From TK10-74A sp965263065 (lineage in GTDB: Bacteria; Chloroflexota; Dehalococcoidia; Bin125): a stretch of DNA of 64,000 nucleotides. The translations under genes were made by a program, and so were the position numbers. The stretch lies in NCBI GenBank assembly GCA_965263065.1, contig CBDHGH010000003.1:2108001-2172000 (forward strand), read 5' to 3'. Positions within the stretch are counted from its first letter, which is position 1. Each line of letters opens with the position of its first letter. The notes beneath the pieces were generated by a model. That model did no database searches, had not been told where the DNA came from, and saw nothing but the letters and a program-made list of their open reading frames with translations. Shown here piece after piece: positions 37,142-46,607 of the stretch.

Positions 37142-37611
37142 CGCGCCGGCTCCTCCGCCCCAACCGCGGCCGGGGCCCGCGCCGTCGCCCAGCCCTCCAG
37201 CTCCGCCAGCACGCCCGCCGTCAGCACCCCGCGATCCCTCACGTCGGCCAGCGACGCGAACGGCGCCTCCCGTCGCGCCGCGATGATCGCCGCCGCCCGC
37301 ACCTCGCCGATGCCCGGCAGCGCCTCGAGCTCCTGCGCCGAGGCCCGGTTCAGATCGACCAGCCGCTGCGCCGCCGGGTCGGCCGGGATCGGCGACGGCC
37401 GCTGCGACGCCTCATAGATGCGCACCGCCCCGGGGTCGGCGCCCGGCGTCGCCGCCAGCGCGACCAGCCCCACGACCAGCGCCAGACCCGCCAGCAGCGC
37501 CGGCCACCAGACCGGCGGAATCCCGCCCCGTCGCCCCGGCCCCGCCACGGCCCGCCTCCCCTCCCGTCGCCCCGCTCGATCGGCACCGCTCGATTGGGCC
37601 CGATCGATCAC
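37138..37611 (-). CDS. comEA: ComEA-like helix-hairpin-helix DNA-binding protein
   Basis: 157 residues from GTG 37611. One membrane segment (WWPALLAGLALVVGLVALAA, residues about 35-55), then a short linker and a HhH pair: VDLNRASAQELEALPGIGEVRAAAIIAAR and FASLADVRDRGVL. No SLBB domain is visible, so it is shorter than classical ComEA. Captures DNA at the outer face for ComEC. Confidence 0.88.
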   Translation of the reverse strand: MIDRAQSSGADRAGRREGRRAVAGPGRRGGIPPVWWPALLAGLALVVGLVALAATPGADPGAVRIYEASQRPSPIPADPAAQRLVDLNRASAQELEALPGIGEVRAAAIIAARREAPFASLADVRDRGVLTAGVLAELEGWATARAPAAVGAEEPAR

Positions 37612-37680
37612 GCAGGCAGCGCACGTGACATGTGATCGCGGTCGGGCGGACTATAGTGGGCCGCCCGGGAAGGACCGCAT

Positions 37681-38652
37681 ATGCCGGCTTCGAGACCGCT
37701 CCGCCGCTCCCTCCTCTCCATCGCCGACCTCTCGGCCGCGGAACTCGCGATGGTCCTCGACACCGCTCGCGCGCTCAAGGCGGACCCGGCCGGTCCCCAC
37801 ACGCAGCTGCTGGCCGGCAAGGCCGTCGTGCTGCTCTTCGAGAAGCCGTCGCTGCGCACGCGCGTATCGTTCGAGCTGGCGGCCCGCCGCCTCGGCGCGA
37901 CCACGCTCTACCTCTCCCCGGCCGAGGTCGGCTTGGGGACGCGTGAGCCCGTCAAGGACGTCGCCCGCGTGCTGGGCCGCTACGCCGACGCGATCGTCTG
38001 CCGCACCTTCGGGCAGGACATCCTCGACGAGCTCGACCGCTACGCCCGCGTCCCCGTCATCAACGCCCTGTCCGACTGGGAGCACCCCTGCCAGACCCTC
38101 GCCGACCTGCTCACCATCCGCGAGCACGGCGGCACGCTCGGCCGCACCCTGGCCTACGTCGGCGACGGCAACAACGTCGCCCGCTCGCTCGCCATCGGCG
38201 CGGCCTCCGAGGGCATGCACGTGCGGCTGGCGACCCCGGCCGCCTACGCTCTCGACGAGGCCAGCCTGGCCCGCGCGCGCGACCGCGCGGCCGCCAGCGG
38301 CGGCAGCGTCCGCACCACGACCGACCCCGTCGCGGCGCTGTCCGGCCACGGCCTCGGCCCGGCCGGCGCCGGCGCCGCCCTCCGCGTGGCCGACATCGTC
38401 TACACCGATGTCTGGACCAGCATGGGCCAGGAGGCCGAGGCGCAACGGCGCCGGGAAGCCTTCTTCGGCTTCCAGATCAATGCCGAGCTGCTGGGTGCGG
38501 CGCCGCGCGCGCTGGTGATGCACGACCTCCCCGCCCACCGCGGCGAGGAGATCAGCGACGCCGTCTTCGAGAGCCACAGCTCCATCATCTTCGACCAGGC
38601 CGAGAACCGCCTGCACGCCCAGCAGGCCATGCTCGCGCACCTCGTGCGCTAG
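37681..38652 (+). CDS. argF: Ornithine carbamoyltransferase
   Basis: 323 residues. Carbamoyl-phosphate site EKPSLRTRVSFE, HPCQTLADLL, and SMGQE of the ornithine site. The usual HCLP motif reads HDLPAHRGEEI, Asp in place of Cys. Converts ornithine and carbamoyl phosphate to citrulline. A TATAGT box at 37652-37657 and AAGGA near the ATG fit a promoter and ribosome site. Other arginine genes are not adjacent. Confidence 0.9.
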   Translation: MPASRPLRRSLLSIADLSAAELAMVLDTARALKADPAGPHTQLLAGKAVVLLFEKPSLRTRVSFELAARRLGATTLYLSPAEVGLGTREPVKDVARVLGRYADAIVCRTFGQDILDELDRYARVPVINALSDWEHPCQTLADLLTIREHGGTLGRTLAYVGDGNNVARSLAIGAASEGMHVRLATPAAYALDEASLARARDRAAASGGSVRTTTDPVAALSGHGLGPAGAGAALRVADIVYTDVWTSMGQEAEAQRRREAFFGFQINAELLGAAPRALVMHDLPAHRGEEISDAVFESHSSIIFDQAENRLHAQQAMLAHLVR

Positions 38653-38753
38653 GCTGCGCACACGGTCGCTGCGGCCGGGCCCGGCCGTCCGCTTCCGCCG
38701 CGACGGCTCCGCGGTGGCGCCCCGCAGCCGGATCAGTGCGAAGCAGGCACGGC

Positions 38754-39590
38754 ATGGACAGCCTCTTCGGCGACATCGGCGACGCCTTCTCGGGCTTCGC
38801 CGCGCAGAACCTCCTCGAAGTCGCGATCATCACGGTCGTGCTCTTCTGGGTGCTGCGGCTGCTCGCCGGCACCACCGCCATGACCGTCGTCCGCGGCATC
38901 GCCCTGCTCGCCGTGACGATCGTCGTGCTCAGCCGGGTGCTGGATTCCGTCGTCCTCAGCTGGCTGGTCAGCAACGCGCTCGCCGTCCTCGCGCTGTTCG
39001 TGCTGATCGTCTTCCAGCCCGAGTTCCGCCGCGCCCTCGAGCGCCTCGGCCGCGCCGGCGGCCTCGCCTCCTTCCTCTTCGCCCCCGCCACCCAGAGCTA
39101 CCGCGACCTCGTCTCGGTCCTCACCGACGCGACCGTCGCCATGGCCGCCCGCAAGGTCGGCGCGATCGTCGTCGTCGAGCGCGAGACCGGCCTGCAGGAC
39201 GTCGTCGATACCGGCATCGCCGTCGATGCGGCCCCCACCGCCGAACTGCTCGAGGGCATCTTCCAGCCCGGCGGCCCCCTCCACGACGGCGCCGTCGTGA
39301 TCTCCCGCGGGCGGGTCGTCGCCGCCTCCTGCATGCTGCCGACCGCCATCAACCAGCAGGCCGTCGACCCGCACCTGGGCACGCGCCATCGCGCCGCGCT
39401 CGGCATCAGCGAGCAGACCGACGCCGTCGTCGTCGTCGTCTCCGAGGAGAACGGCCAGATCTCCATCGCCGCCGACGGCAAGCTCCTGCGCCCCCTCGAC
39501 CGGCGCCGGCTCGAAAACAACCTCGCCGCCCTGCTCCACGGCGGCAACGGCCGCGTCCGGCGCAACGAGGCCTCCCTCGCGAGGCCGTGA
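38754..39590 (+). CDS. cdaA: Diadenylate cyclase CdaA
   Basis: 278 residues from ATG 38754 (an upstream GTG at 38736 is possible). Three membrane helices (about residues 20-95), then the DAC domain with DGA in PLHDGAVVI and RHR in GTRHRAALGISE. Makes c-di-AMP from two ATP. Immediately followed by ybbR (1-nt gap), its usual regulator. Confidence 0.95.
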   Translation: MDSLFGDIGDAFSGFAAQNLLEVAIITVVLFWVLRLLAGTTAMTVVRGIALLAVTIVVLSRVLDSVVLSWLVSNALAVLALFVLIVFQPEFRRALERLGRAGGLASFLFAPATQSYRDLVSVLTDATVAMAARKVGAIVVVERETGLQDVVDTGIAVDAAPTAELLEGIFQPGGPLHDGAVVISRGRVVAASCMLPTAINQQAVDPHLGTRHRAALGISEQTDAVVVVVSEENGQISIAADGKLLRPLDRRRLENNLAALLHGGNGRVRRNEASLARP

Positions 39591-39591
39591 C

Positions 39592-40893
39592 GTGCGGGCC
39601 CCACCGCCCCGGCCGCGCCCTCGCCTCGTCCGGCTGCGCCGCGACGCCGGGCTGTTCCTCGCCTCGACCGCCCTGGCCCTCGTCATCTGGTTCGTCATCA
39701 CCGACTCCGAGAACGTCACCATCACCGAGCCGCTGGGCTTCGCCCTCACCGTGCAGGCCGTCAACATCCCCAGCGACCTCGCCACCGCCAGCCGCATCCC
39801 GCCCGCCCTGATCGAGATCGCCGGCCGCCAGGACGACGTGGCCCGCGCCACCCCCGACGACTTCATCGCCACCGTCGATCTCACCGGCCTGCCGTCCGGC
39901 GTCCATGAGATCCCGATCAGCATCCGCTCCCGCGATGACGACGTCACGGTGCGCTCCGTGCAGCCCCAGGCCGTCGTCGTCCGGCTCGAGTCCGTCGTCA
40001 CGCGCCAGGTGCCGATCAGCGTCGAGGTCGAGAACTCCCCACCGCTCGGCTTCGACGTCGGCGAGCCCGTCGCCGCCCAGGCCGTCGTCACCGTCAGCGG
40101 CATCGCGCAGCTCGTGCATCTCGTCGACGCCGTCGTTGCCCGCGTCGACATCGGCGGCGCCACCGTCACCGTCACGGCCACGGCCTCCCTGCAAGCCCGC
40201 ACCAGCACCGGCTCGGTCGTCGGCCAAGTGCAGATCTCGCCCCCCTCGATCGACGTCCAGGTGCCGGTGCAGCAGGAGCTCTTCCGGCGCACCGTGGCCG
40301 TCACGCCCCGCATCCACGGCGAGCCCGCCCCCGGCTTCCGCGTTGAGTCGATCGGCGTCGAGCCGCAAACCGTGGTCGTCGTCGGGACCTTGCAGGCCCT
40401 CGATGGCGCGGGCGCCGCGACGACGGACCCCGTCCTCATCGCCGACCGCCGCACCGACCTCCGCGCCGTGGCGATCGTGACGCCGCCGCAAGGCCTCGCG
40501 CTCGATCAGCCGGGCCTGACCGTCATCGTCAGCGTCGGCCTGGCCCCCTTCATCGAGGAGGCGATCTTCCAGGTGCCCGTCGAGATCACCGGGCTCGGCG
40601 GCGGCGTGCAGATCAGCGTGGTCCCCGCGCGCGTCGCGGTGCGCGTGCGCGGTCCCGCCCCGGACATCGCCGAGCTCGACCCGGCCTCCTTCCGGGTCAC
40701 CGTCAATGCCATCGGACTGTTGCCCGGGATCCGCGCGCAGCCCATCCAGGTCGCCTTCAGCGGCGATCTCGATATTGTTTCCGTGACCCCGCGCGAAGTC
40801 ACCCTCCTCATCGAACTGCCACCCGAAGGCGCGTCGGGCCAGCCCGGCGCCGCCGGGACCGGGAATGGAACCACCGATGCCGGCGCACGCTAG
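39592..40893 (+). CDS. YbbR-domain protein (CdaR-like)
   Basis: 433 residues from GTG. An N-terminal membrane anchor (AGLFLASTALALVIWFVIT, residues 18-37) and several ~80-residue YbbR repeats outside the membrane. Together with CdaA it forms the CdaAR pair controlling c-di-AMP synthesis. Its 3' end overlaps the start of der. Confidence 0.88.
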   Translation: MRAPPPRPRPRLVRLRRDAGLFLASTALALVIWFVITDSENVTITEPLGFALTVQAVNIPSDLATASRIPPALIEIAGRQDDVARATPDDFIATVDLTGLPSGVHEIPISIRSRDDDVTVRSVQPQAVVVRLESVVTRQVPISVEVENSPPLGFDVGEPVAAQAVVTVSGIAQLVHLVDAVVARVDIGGATVTVTATASLQARTSTGSVVGQVQISPPSIDVQVPVQQELFRRTVAVTPRIHGEPAPGFRVESIGVEPQTVVVVGTLQALDGAGAATTDPVLIADRRTDLRAVAIVTPPQGLALDQPGLTVIVSVGLAPFIEEAIFQVPVEITGLGGGVQISVVPARVAVRVRGPAPDIAELDPASFRVTVNAIGLLPGIRAQPIQVAFSGDLDIVSVTPREVTLLIELPPEGASGQPGAAGTGNGTTDAGAR

Positions 40894-42319
40894 CCCCAGC
40901 ACGAGTCCCAGCACGCCGCCCGCCCACGCCGGCGACGCCCACGCCGGCGACGCTCACGCCGGCGACGCCCTGGCCGGGCTGCCCCTGCTCGCCTTCGTCG
41001 GGCGGCCCAACGTCGGCAAGTCCACGCTCTTCAACCGCGTCCTCGGCCGGCGCAGCGCCATCGTCCAGGACTTGCCCGGCACGACCCGCGACCGGCTCTA
41101 CGCCGCCACCGAGTGGCGCGGCATCCCCTTCCGCATCGTCGATACGGGCGGCCTGCTCGGCGAGCAATTGGTCGGCCCCTACGCCGGCGAGGTCGCCACG
41201 CAAGTCCACCAGGCCCTCGGCGAGGCCGACGCCATCTGCCTGGTCGTCGACGTGCAGGCCGGCCCCACCCCCGCCGACGCCGACATCGCCCGCCTCCTGC
41301 GCGACGCCAGCCAGCCCGTCTACGTCGCCGCCAACAAGGCCGACAACGAGAACCTGGCCGCCGCCGCCGCCGACTTCTACGGCCTCGGCCTCGGCGAGCC
41401 CCGGCCGATCAGCGCCCACCACGGCCTCTCCGTCGCCGAACTGCTCGACGATGTCGTCGACCGGCTGCCCCCCGGCGGCGTCGCCGGAGACGACCCGGTC
41501 TGCCGTCTGGCCATCGTGGGGCGGCCCAACGTCGGCAAGTCCTCCATCGTCAACGCTCTCCTGCACGACGAGCGCATGATCGTCAGCCCCGTGCCCGGCA
41601 CCACCCGCGACGCGGTCGATACGCCCATCGAGTTCGACGGCCAGCGCCTCACCCTGATCGACACCGCCGGCATCCGCCGCCGCGGGCGCATCGAGACCGG
41701 CCCCGAGAAGGCCTCCGTGCGCCGCGCCCGCGCCGCCATCGCCCGGGCCGATGTCGTGGCCGTCGTGCTCGACGCCGGCGAGGACGTCGGGGCGCAGGAC
41801 CAGCACATCCTCGGCATGGCCCTCGACGCGCACGCGGGCGTCATGCTCGTGCTCAACAAGGCCGACCTCATCGCCGACGACGCCGAGCTGCTCGATCGCC
41901 GCCGCCGCCAGATGCGCTGGCGCACGCGTTTCGTGCCCTGGGCGCCCGTCATCTGGACCTCCGCCCTCACGGGCGAGCACCTGCCCGAGATCCTGAATTC
42001 GGCCCTCAAGGCCCGCGCCGAGCGGGGCCGCCGCGTGCCCACGGGTCCGCTCAACGCGGCCATCAAGCGCGCCCTCATCGCCCACCCACCGGCCGCGCAT
42101 CGGGGACACCCGATCAAGCTCTTCTACGCCACCCAGGCCGAGGTCGACCCGCCCACCTTCGTCTTCTTCGTCAACTATCCGGAGTCGCTGCACTTCTCCT
42201 ACGAGCGCTACCTCGCCCATCGCATCCGCGACGAGTTCGGCTTCGGCGGCGCCAGCATCCGGCTGCACTTCCGCAAGCGGGGCCCCGGCGCCAGGGGCCG
42301 CGGCGCGAGCCATGGCTGA
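40877..42319 (+). CDS. der: Ribosome-assembly GTPase Der (EngA)
   Basis: 480 residues from ATG 40877 (an ATG at 40865 is also possible). Two tandem GTPase domains: G1 motifs FVGRPNVGKSTLFNR and IVGRPNVGKSSIVNA, G3 DTGG and DTAG, NKAD twice, then a KH-like C-terminal domain. Required for 50S assembly. The N-terminal tail carries a three-fold AHAGD repeat not seen in typical Der. Confidence 0.94.
   Translation: MPAHASPSTSPSTPPAHAGDAHAGDAHAGDALAGLPLLAFVGRPNVGKSTLFNRVLGRRSAIVQDLPGTTRDRLYAATEWRGIPFRIVDTGGLLGEQLVGPYAGEVATQVHQALGEADAICLVVDVQAGPTPADADIARLLRDASQPVYVAANKADNENLAAAAADFYGLGLGEPRPISAHHGLSVAELLDDVVDRLPPGGVAGDDPVCRLAIVGRPNVGKSSIVNALLHDERMIVSPVPGTTRDAVDTPIEFDGQRLTLIDTAGIRRRGRIETGPEKASVRRARAAIARADVVAVVLDAGEDVGAQDQHILGMALDAHAGVMLVLNKADLIADDAELLDRRRRQMRWRTRFVPWAPVIWTSALTGEHLPEILNSALKARAERGRRVPTGPLNAAIKRALIAHPPAAHRGHPIKLFYATQAEVDPPTFVFFVNYPESLHFSYERYLAHRIRDEFGFGGASIRLHFRKRGPGARGRGASHG
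40922..40966 (+). repeat. Three 15-bp tandem repeats in der
   Basis: Three nearly perfect copies of gcccacgccggcgac encode AHAGD in the disordered N-terminal extension of Der. Copy number is expected to vary between relatives. Confidence 0.8.
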
Positions 42320-42977
42320 GGCGTGGGTCGCCGCGCCGATCATCGGCTACCTGATCGGCTCCGTGCCGATCGGGCTCTGGATCGGCCGCTTCGTCGCCAA
42401 CGCCGACCTGCGCAGCGACGGCAGCGGCAAGATCGGCACGACCAACGCCTACCGCGCGCTCGGCCTGCGCTGGGCCCTGCTCATCTTCGGGCTCGACGTC
42501 GGCAAGGGCGTGCTGCCCGTCGCCATCATCATGCTCGCCTTCCACAGCCCCACCGGCGAGGTCCTGGCCGCCCTCGCCACCATGATCGGCCACATCCTGC
42601 CGCTCTTCGCCGGCTTCCGCGGCGGACGCGCCGCCGCCACCGGCTGGGGCGCGCTGCTCATCCTCACGCCCATCGCCGCGCTGGCCGCCCTGGCCGCCGG
42701 GCTCGTCCTGATCGGCGTCACGCGCATCATGTCGCTCTCGGTGCTGCTCGGCGTCGTTGTCTGCCTGACCGCCCAGGGCCTGCTCGTCTCCGTCGGCGCC
42801 GAGCCCGAGGCGTACTACGGCTTCGCCGTCGCCGCCTGGATCATCGTGCTGGCCGCCCACCGCGATAACATCGTCCGGCTGGCCGCGGGTACCGAGCGCA
42901 TCATCGGCCGGCCGTCGCCCGCGGATCCACCCGCGGACCGCGACGCGGGCGAGCAGCGGGCCGCGAGCAGCGAGTAG
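42312..42977 (+). CDS. plsY: Glycerol-3-phosphate acyltransferase PlsY
   Basis: 221 residues with five membrane helices. Active-site regions SGKIGTTNAYRALG and FRGGRAAATGWGALL match PlsY motifs (usually SGNIGATN and FKGGKGVAT), with Lys/Arg variants. Uses acyl-phosphate to acylate glycerol-3-phosphate. Starts inside the end of der (8-nt overlap); followed by gpsA, which makes its substrate. Confidence 0.9.
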   Translation: MAEAWVAAPIIGYLIGSVPIGLWIGRFVANADLRSDGSGKIGTTNAYRALGLRWALLIFGLDVGKGVLPVAIIMLAFHSPTGEVLAALATMIGHILPLFAGFRGGRAAATGWGALLILTPIAALAALAAGLVLIGVTRIMSLSVLLGVVVCLTAQGLLVSVGAEPEAYYGFAVAAWIIVLAAHRDNIVRLAAGTERIIGRPSPADPPADRDAGEQRAASSE

Positions 42978-42993
42978 AGAGACGGGAGCCCTC

Positions 42994-44019
42994 ATGCGCG
43001 CACTCGTCGTCGGCGCGACCTCCTGGGGTTGCACGCTCGCCCTCCAGCTCGACCGGGCGGGCGCGACCGCCGTCGTCCTCTGCCGCAACCGGGCCGAGGC
43101 CGCCCGCCTCGACGCCGAGCGCGAGAACCACCGCCTGCTCCCCGGCATCCCGCTGGCCGACTCCCTGCTCTTCACCCACGACCCCGCCGCCGCCGGCCCC
43201 GTCGACGCCGTCATCCTCGCCGTCCCCATGCAGCGCCTGCGGGAGAACATGACCGCCGTCCTCGCGCTGCCGGGCGCGCTGCCGCCGCTCGTCAACGCGG
43301 CCAAGGGCCTCGAGCTCGGGAGCCACCTGCGCGGCTCCCAGATCATCGCCCAGGAACTCGCCCGCGACGGCCGCGAGGCCCCCATCTGCGCGCTCTCGGG
43401 CCCCAACATCGCGCGCGAGATCGCCCTCGGCCAGGCCTCGACGACGGTCCTCGCGGGCCCCAGCCCCGAGATCGTCGAGCCGATCCGCGCCATGCTCATG
43501 ACCCCCGCCTTCCGCGTCTACACCAACGACGACGTCATCGGCGTGGAGCTGGGCGGCGCGCTCAAGAATATCGTCGCCATCGGCTCCGGCATCGGCGACG
43601 CGCTCAACGTCGGCGCCAACGGGCGCGCCGCCTTCCTCACCCGCGGCCTGGCCGAGATGGCCCGCCTCGGCGTCGCCGAGGGCGCCCAGCCCATGACCTT
43701 CGCCGGCCTCGCCGGCCTCGGTGACCTGATCGCCACGGCCATCAGCCCCCGCTCCCGCAACCACTTCGTCGGCGAGCAACTCGGCCTCGGCAAACCGCTG
43801 GCGGAGATCCTCGACGGCATGGTGCACGTCGCCGAAGGCGTCGAGGCGACCCGCGCCGCCCGTCAGCTCGCCCACCGCGCCGGCGTCGAGATGCCCATCG
43901 TCGAGGCCATGTATCGCGTCCTCTTCGAGGGCCAGCGCCCGCCCGACGCCATCCGCGACCTGATGACTCGCAGCGCCCAGGACGAGTCGGCCGCGCAGCC
44001 GGGCATGCTCGGCCCCTGA
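42994..44019 (+). CDS. gpsA: Glycerol-3-phosphate dehydrogenase [NAD(P)+]
   Basis: 341 residues. Rossmann motif GATSWGCTLALQL (usual GAGSWGTALA; Thr replaces a glycine), AAKGLELGS, LSGPNIAREIA with the catalytic Lys in GGALKNIVAIGSGI and GLAGLGDLIATAISPRSRN. Reduces DHAP to glycerol-3-phosphate for phospholipid synthesis. GGGAG before the ATG. Confidence 0.93.
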   Translation: MRALVVGATSWGCTLALQLDRAGATAVVLCRNRAEAARLDAERENHRLLPGIPLADSLLFTHDPAAAGPVDAVILAVPMQRLRENMTAVLALPGALPPLVNAAKGLELGSHLRGSQIIAQELARDGREAPICALSGPNIAREIALGQASTTVLAGPSPEIVEPIRAMLMTPAFRVYTNDDVIGVELGGALKNIVAIGSGIGDALNVGANGRAAFLTRGLAEMARLGVAEGAQPMTFAGLAGLGDLIATAISPRSRNHFVGEQLGLGKPLAEILDGMVHVAEGVEATRAARQLAHRAGVEMPIVEAMYRVLFEGQRPPDAIRDLMTRSAQDESAAQPGMLGP

Positions 44020-44091
44020 TCGGGCGTGGCGCGCATACCGGAGAAGGGGCTGACGTTCGGGTAGTATTGCGGTGTAGCTGGAGATGCTCAC

Positions 44092-44466
44092 GTGACCCCA
44101 GCAACGGACCACATCGAGGTAAGCGGCCACTTCATCCTCAAGGCGGACGAGTACTTGGCGCAGGGCGATCTGTTGCAGGCGTCCGAAAAGGCGTGGGGGG
44201 CGACTGCCCGCCAAGTCAAGGCGGTCGCCGAGCGTCGCGGATGGGACCATCAGCGGCACGGCCAGCTGTTCGGAGTGATCGATGCGATCGCTTCCGAAAC
44301 GGGCGAGCCCGAAATCAACGGCCTGTTCCACGTGGCCAACGGTCTGCACGTCAATTGCTATGAAGGGTGGCTGACCACGGCGCAGGTCGCCGATGGCATA
44401 GCGGACGTCAAGAGACTGCTTGCGCTGCTGGAGCCGCATAGCGCGGGGCAGGACGTGATTCGATGA
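44092..44466 (+). CDS. PaREP1-like (HEPN-fold) protein
   Basis: 124 residues. Sequence KADEYLAQGDLLQASEKAWGATARQVKAVAE and WDHQRHGQLFGVIDAIA matches the PaREP1/HEPN-like helical family found mostly in archaea and some bacteria. Some HEPN proteins are RNases, but the R-x4-6-H motif is not obvious here. GTG start. Role unknown. Confidence 0.65.
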   Translation: MTPATDHIEVSGHFILKADEYLAQGDLLQASEKAWGATARQVKAVAERRGWDHQRHGQLFGVIDAIASETGEPEINGLFHVANGLHVNCYEGWLTTAQVADGIADVKRLLALLEPHSAGQDVIR

Positions 44467-44610
44467 TTCCGGCCGGCGTCCGCCCGACGCCATCCGCGAC
44501 ACCGCGTCCCTGAAGTGTCCCGCCACCCCGATCGTCAAGCACGCCGCTGAGATCGACGGCCTGTCGGTGCTATCCTGTTGCCCAACGGACTGAGAACTGA
44601 GGATCGCGAC

Positions 44611-44742
44611 ATGACGACCCAGGCTGAACCGAAGAAGCGCCCCGCGAAGGACCGCAAGCTGTCTCGTGAGGAAATGCGGAAGGCCATCGATCACGTCATC
44701 ACGCGGCGTGAGAAGGTTCTCCGCGCGCTCGAGAAGCAGTAA
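44611..44742 (+). CDS. Very small basic protein
   Basis: 43 residues, ATG 44611 with GAGG nine bases upstream, ending TAA at 44742. Highly charged helix (KKRPAKDRKLSREEMRKAID). Could be a short antitoxin-like or regulatory peptide; no partner recognised. Confidence 0.4.
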   Translation: MTTQAEPKKRPAKDRKLSREEMRKAIDHVITRREKVLRALEKQ

Positions 44743-44866
44743 CCCTGCCCCTCCTCATCTACCTTGGCGATGACGACGCAAGATATCTCGTCACTGGGCT
44801 GACGCGGCGGCCCGCCGCGCATCCGCCGCATTCCCTATCATGGGGTCTGAGGCAGGAGGCTCCTCC

Positions 44867-45211
44867 ATGATCCAAGACGCCACGACCCCGATCGTGAAGA
44901 TCGCCGCGAACGTCAACTGGGAGATCGCCCAGGATCCGGACTCAGGTCTTTGGATCGGGGTCTGCGACGCGTTGCGCTTGAACGCCGACGGGGAAACCTT
45001 CCAGGAACTGCAGGAGTGCATGAGCGAGGCCATGGAATTGCTGTTCCTGGACCTGTACGAGGAGGGCGATCTCGAAGAGTTCCTGCACGACCACGGCTGG
45101 ACGATGCAGGAACCCGCGACCGCCGCCCCGGCCGCGAGCCGGCCGCGCTTCGATGTCCCCTACACCCACCACGTCACGGAGCTACCGGATCTCATGGCCG
45201 CCCTTGCATGA
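44867..45211 (+). CDS. hicB: HicB-like antitoxin
   Basis: 114 residues from ATG 44867 (GGAGG upstream). VNWEIAQDPDSGLWIGVCDALRLNADGETFQELQECMSEA is the HicB partial RNase H-like fold. Ends with an acidic and proline-rich tail rather than an HTH. Stop overlaps the hicA-like start (ATGA). Confidence 0.8.
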   Translation: MIQDATTPIVKIAANVNWEIAQDPDSGLWIGVCDALRLNADGETFQELQECMSEAMELLFLDLYEEGDLEEFLHDHGWTMQEPATAAPAASRPRFDVPYTHHVTELPDLMAALA

Positions 45212-45456
45212 GGATTCCGAAGGCGTGGCTGGTCAAGGAACTGCGGGCGAATGGCTACGCCTTCAAACGCAGGGGGCGTCGGCGGGAACTCTGGAAGCGC
45301 CAGGGCGGAACCGAGCGTGTTGACATCCCCAGGAGCAAGACCGTCCCACTCGCGCTGGCCAAGACCGTGCTGATCCAAGCCGGGCTGCCGCCCGCCGACG
45401 TGGCCCAGCTCCTCGACCAGTGGGAGCGGGACCAGGGCGCCGCGCAGCCCCGCTAG
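45208..45456 (+). CDS. HicA-like protein lacking the catalytic histidine
   Basis: 82 residues. LVKELRANGYAFKRRGRRRELWKRQGG aligns with HicA, but where the toxin has G-S-H there is R-R-R. TVPLALAKTVLIQAGLP keeps the C-terminal helix. Probably catalytically dead or using other residues. Coupled to the upstream hicB by a 4-nt overlap. Confidence 0.7.
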   Translation: MRIPKAWLVKELRANGYAFKRRGRRRELWKRQGGTERVDIPRSKTVPLALAKTVLIQAGLPPADVAQLLDQWERDQGAAQPR

Positions 45457-45569
45457 ACCGGTCTCGCCGGTGTGGTCCGCGTCGCCGGTGCGCCATTCGG
45501 CGAGGGTCCTCCACCGCCCCTCCCGCCCGCGACGGAACGGCCTACACTGGACCCAATGACAGGGCCCCA

Positions 45570-46607
45570 GTGACATCCTCCTCCGCCGACGCCCCGGCCC
45601 ACGAGCCCGACCCCCAATCCGCTCCCACGCTGGACTCCGTCGTCGCCGCCCTCGTGGAGGGCCGGTCCGAACTTTCCGACGAGCAGTTCAGCGTGCTCTC
45701 CGATCTCGGCCCGACCGACGCCGCCCGCTTCCGCGACGCCCTGGCCGGGCTCGACGCCCCCGCCCGCTTCGTCCTGCTCAACCGGCTCGTCGAGCGTGAG
45801 CGCGCCGGCCGGCTGCTCGACTTCTCCGCCCTCTACCTCGCCACCCTCCACGACGACGACCCCGGCGTCCGCGCCCTCGTCGTCGCCGGGCTCGCCACCT
45901 GCGAGCAGCCGGCGATGATCCCGGCCCTGCTCGACGCCGCCCAGGCCGACCCCGATGAGACGGTGCGCGCCGAATCCTGCATCGCTCTGGGGCCGTTCGC
46001 CCTGCGCGCCGAGCTCGCCACGCTCCGCCCCCGCGACGCCGAGGCCGTCATCGGCGGCCTGCGCGGCATCGCCGCGGACGCGGGCGAGGATCCCGCCGTG
46101 CAGGCCGCCGCCATCGCCGGCCTCGGCGCCCTCACGCAGCCCTGGGTGACGGACATGATCTACGACGCCTACGAATCGGCCGAGCCGGCCATCCGCGTCG
46201 GGGCGCTGCAGGCCATGGGTCGTACCGCCGACGACTACTGGCTGCCCACCCTGGTCAACGCCATGGAGAGCCCCGACAGCGACGAGCGCTACAGCGCCGC
46301 CCGCGCCGCCGGCGAGATCGCCAGCGAGGACGCCGTGATCCCGCTCGCCGCCCTGCTCGACGACGACGCCCTCGACGTCGTCGAGGCCGCCGCCGCCGCG
46401 CTCGGCGAGATCGGCGGCCCCGTCGCCGGCGAACAACTGGAGGGGTACGACAGCCACCCCGACCCGGCCGTGCGCGGCGCCGTCCAGGCCGGCCTGCGCG
46501 CCGCCGCCTTCGACGGCGACCCCCTCGGTCTCGGCGCCATGAGCGACCCCGACGCGCCGCCGCTGGTCAGTCCCGAGCGCGGCGCCGCGAGCCCTACCGA
46601 TGGTTGA
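45570..46607 (+). CDS. HEAT-repeat protein
   Basis: 345 residues from GTG 45570. About six ~35-residue HEAT-like units (DDDPGVRALVVAGLATCEQ, ESAEPAIRVGALQAMGRT, DDDALDVVEAAAAALGEIG). A scaffold for protein binding; PBS-lyase-like HEAT repeats occur in many bacterial proteins. Overlaps the next Nudix gene by 8 nt. Confidence 0.75.
   Translation: MTSSSADAPAHEPDPQSAPTLDSVVAALVEGRSELSDEQFSVLSDLGPTDAARFRDALAGLDAPARFVLLNRLVERERAGRLLDFSALYLATLHDDDPGVRALVVAGLATCEQPAMIPALLDAAQADPDETVRAESCIALGPFALRAELATLRPRDAEAVIGGLRGIAADAGEDPAVQAAAIAGLGALTQPWVTDMIYDAYESAEPAIRVGALQAMGRTADDYWLPTLVNAMESPDSDERYSAARAAGEIASEDAVIPLAALLDDDALDVVEAAAAALGEIGGPVAGEQLEGYDSHPDPAVRGAVQAGLRAAAFDGDPLGLGAMSDPDAPPLVSPERGAASPTDG

Noticed and set aside
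34931..37417. 828-codon antisense frame over comEC
   Set aside because: Shadow of comEC; translation is highly repetitive in Arg, Gln and Pro.
44743..44866. Possible remnant gene after the 43-residue protein
   Set aside because: A frame giving LPLLIYLGDDDARYLVTG looks protein-like, but has no start and is too short to support.
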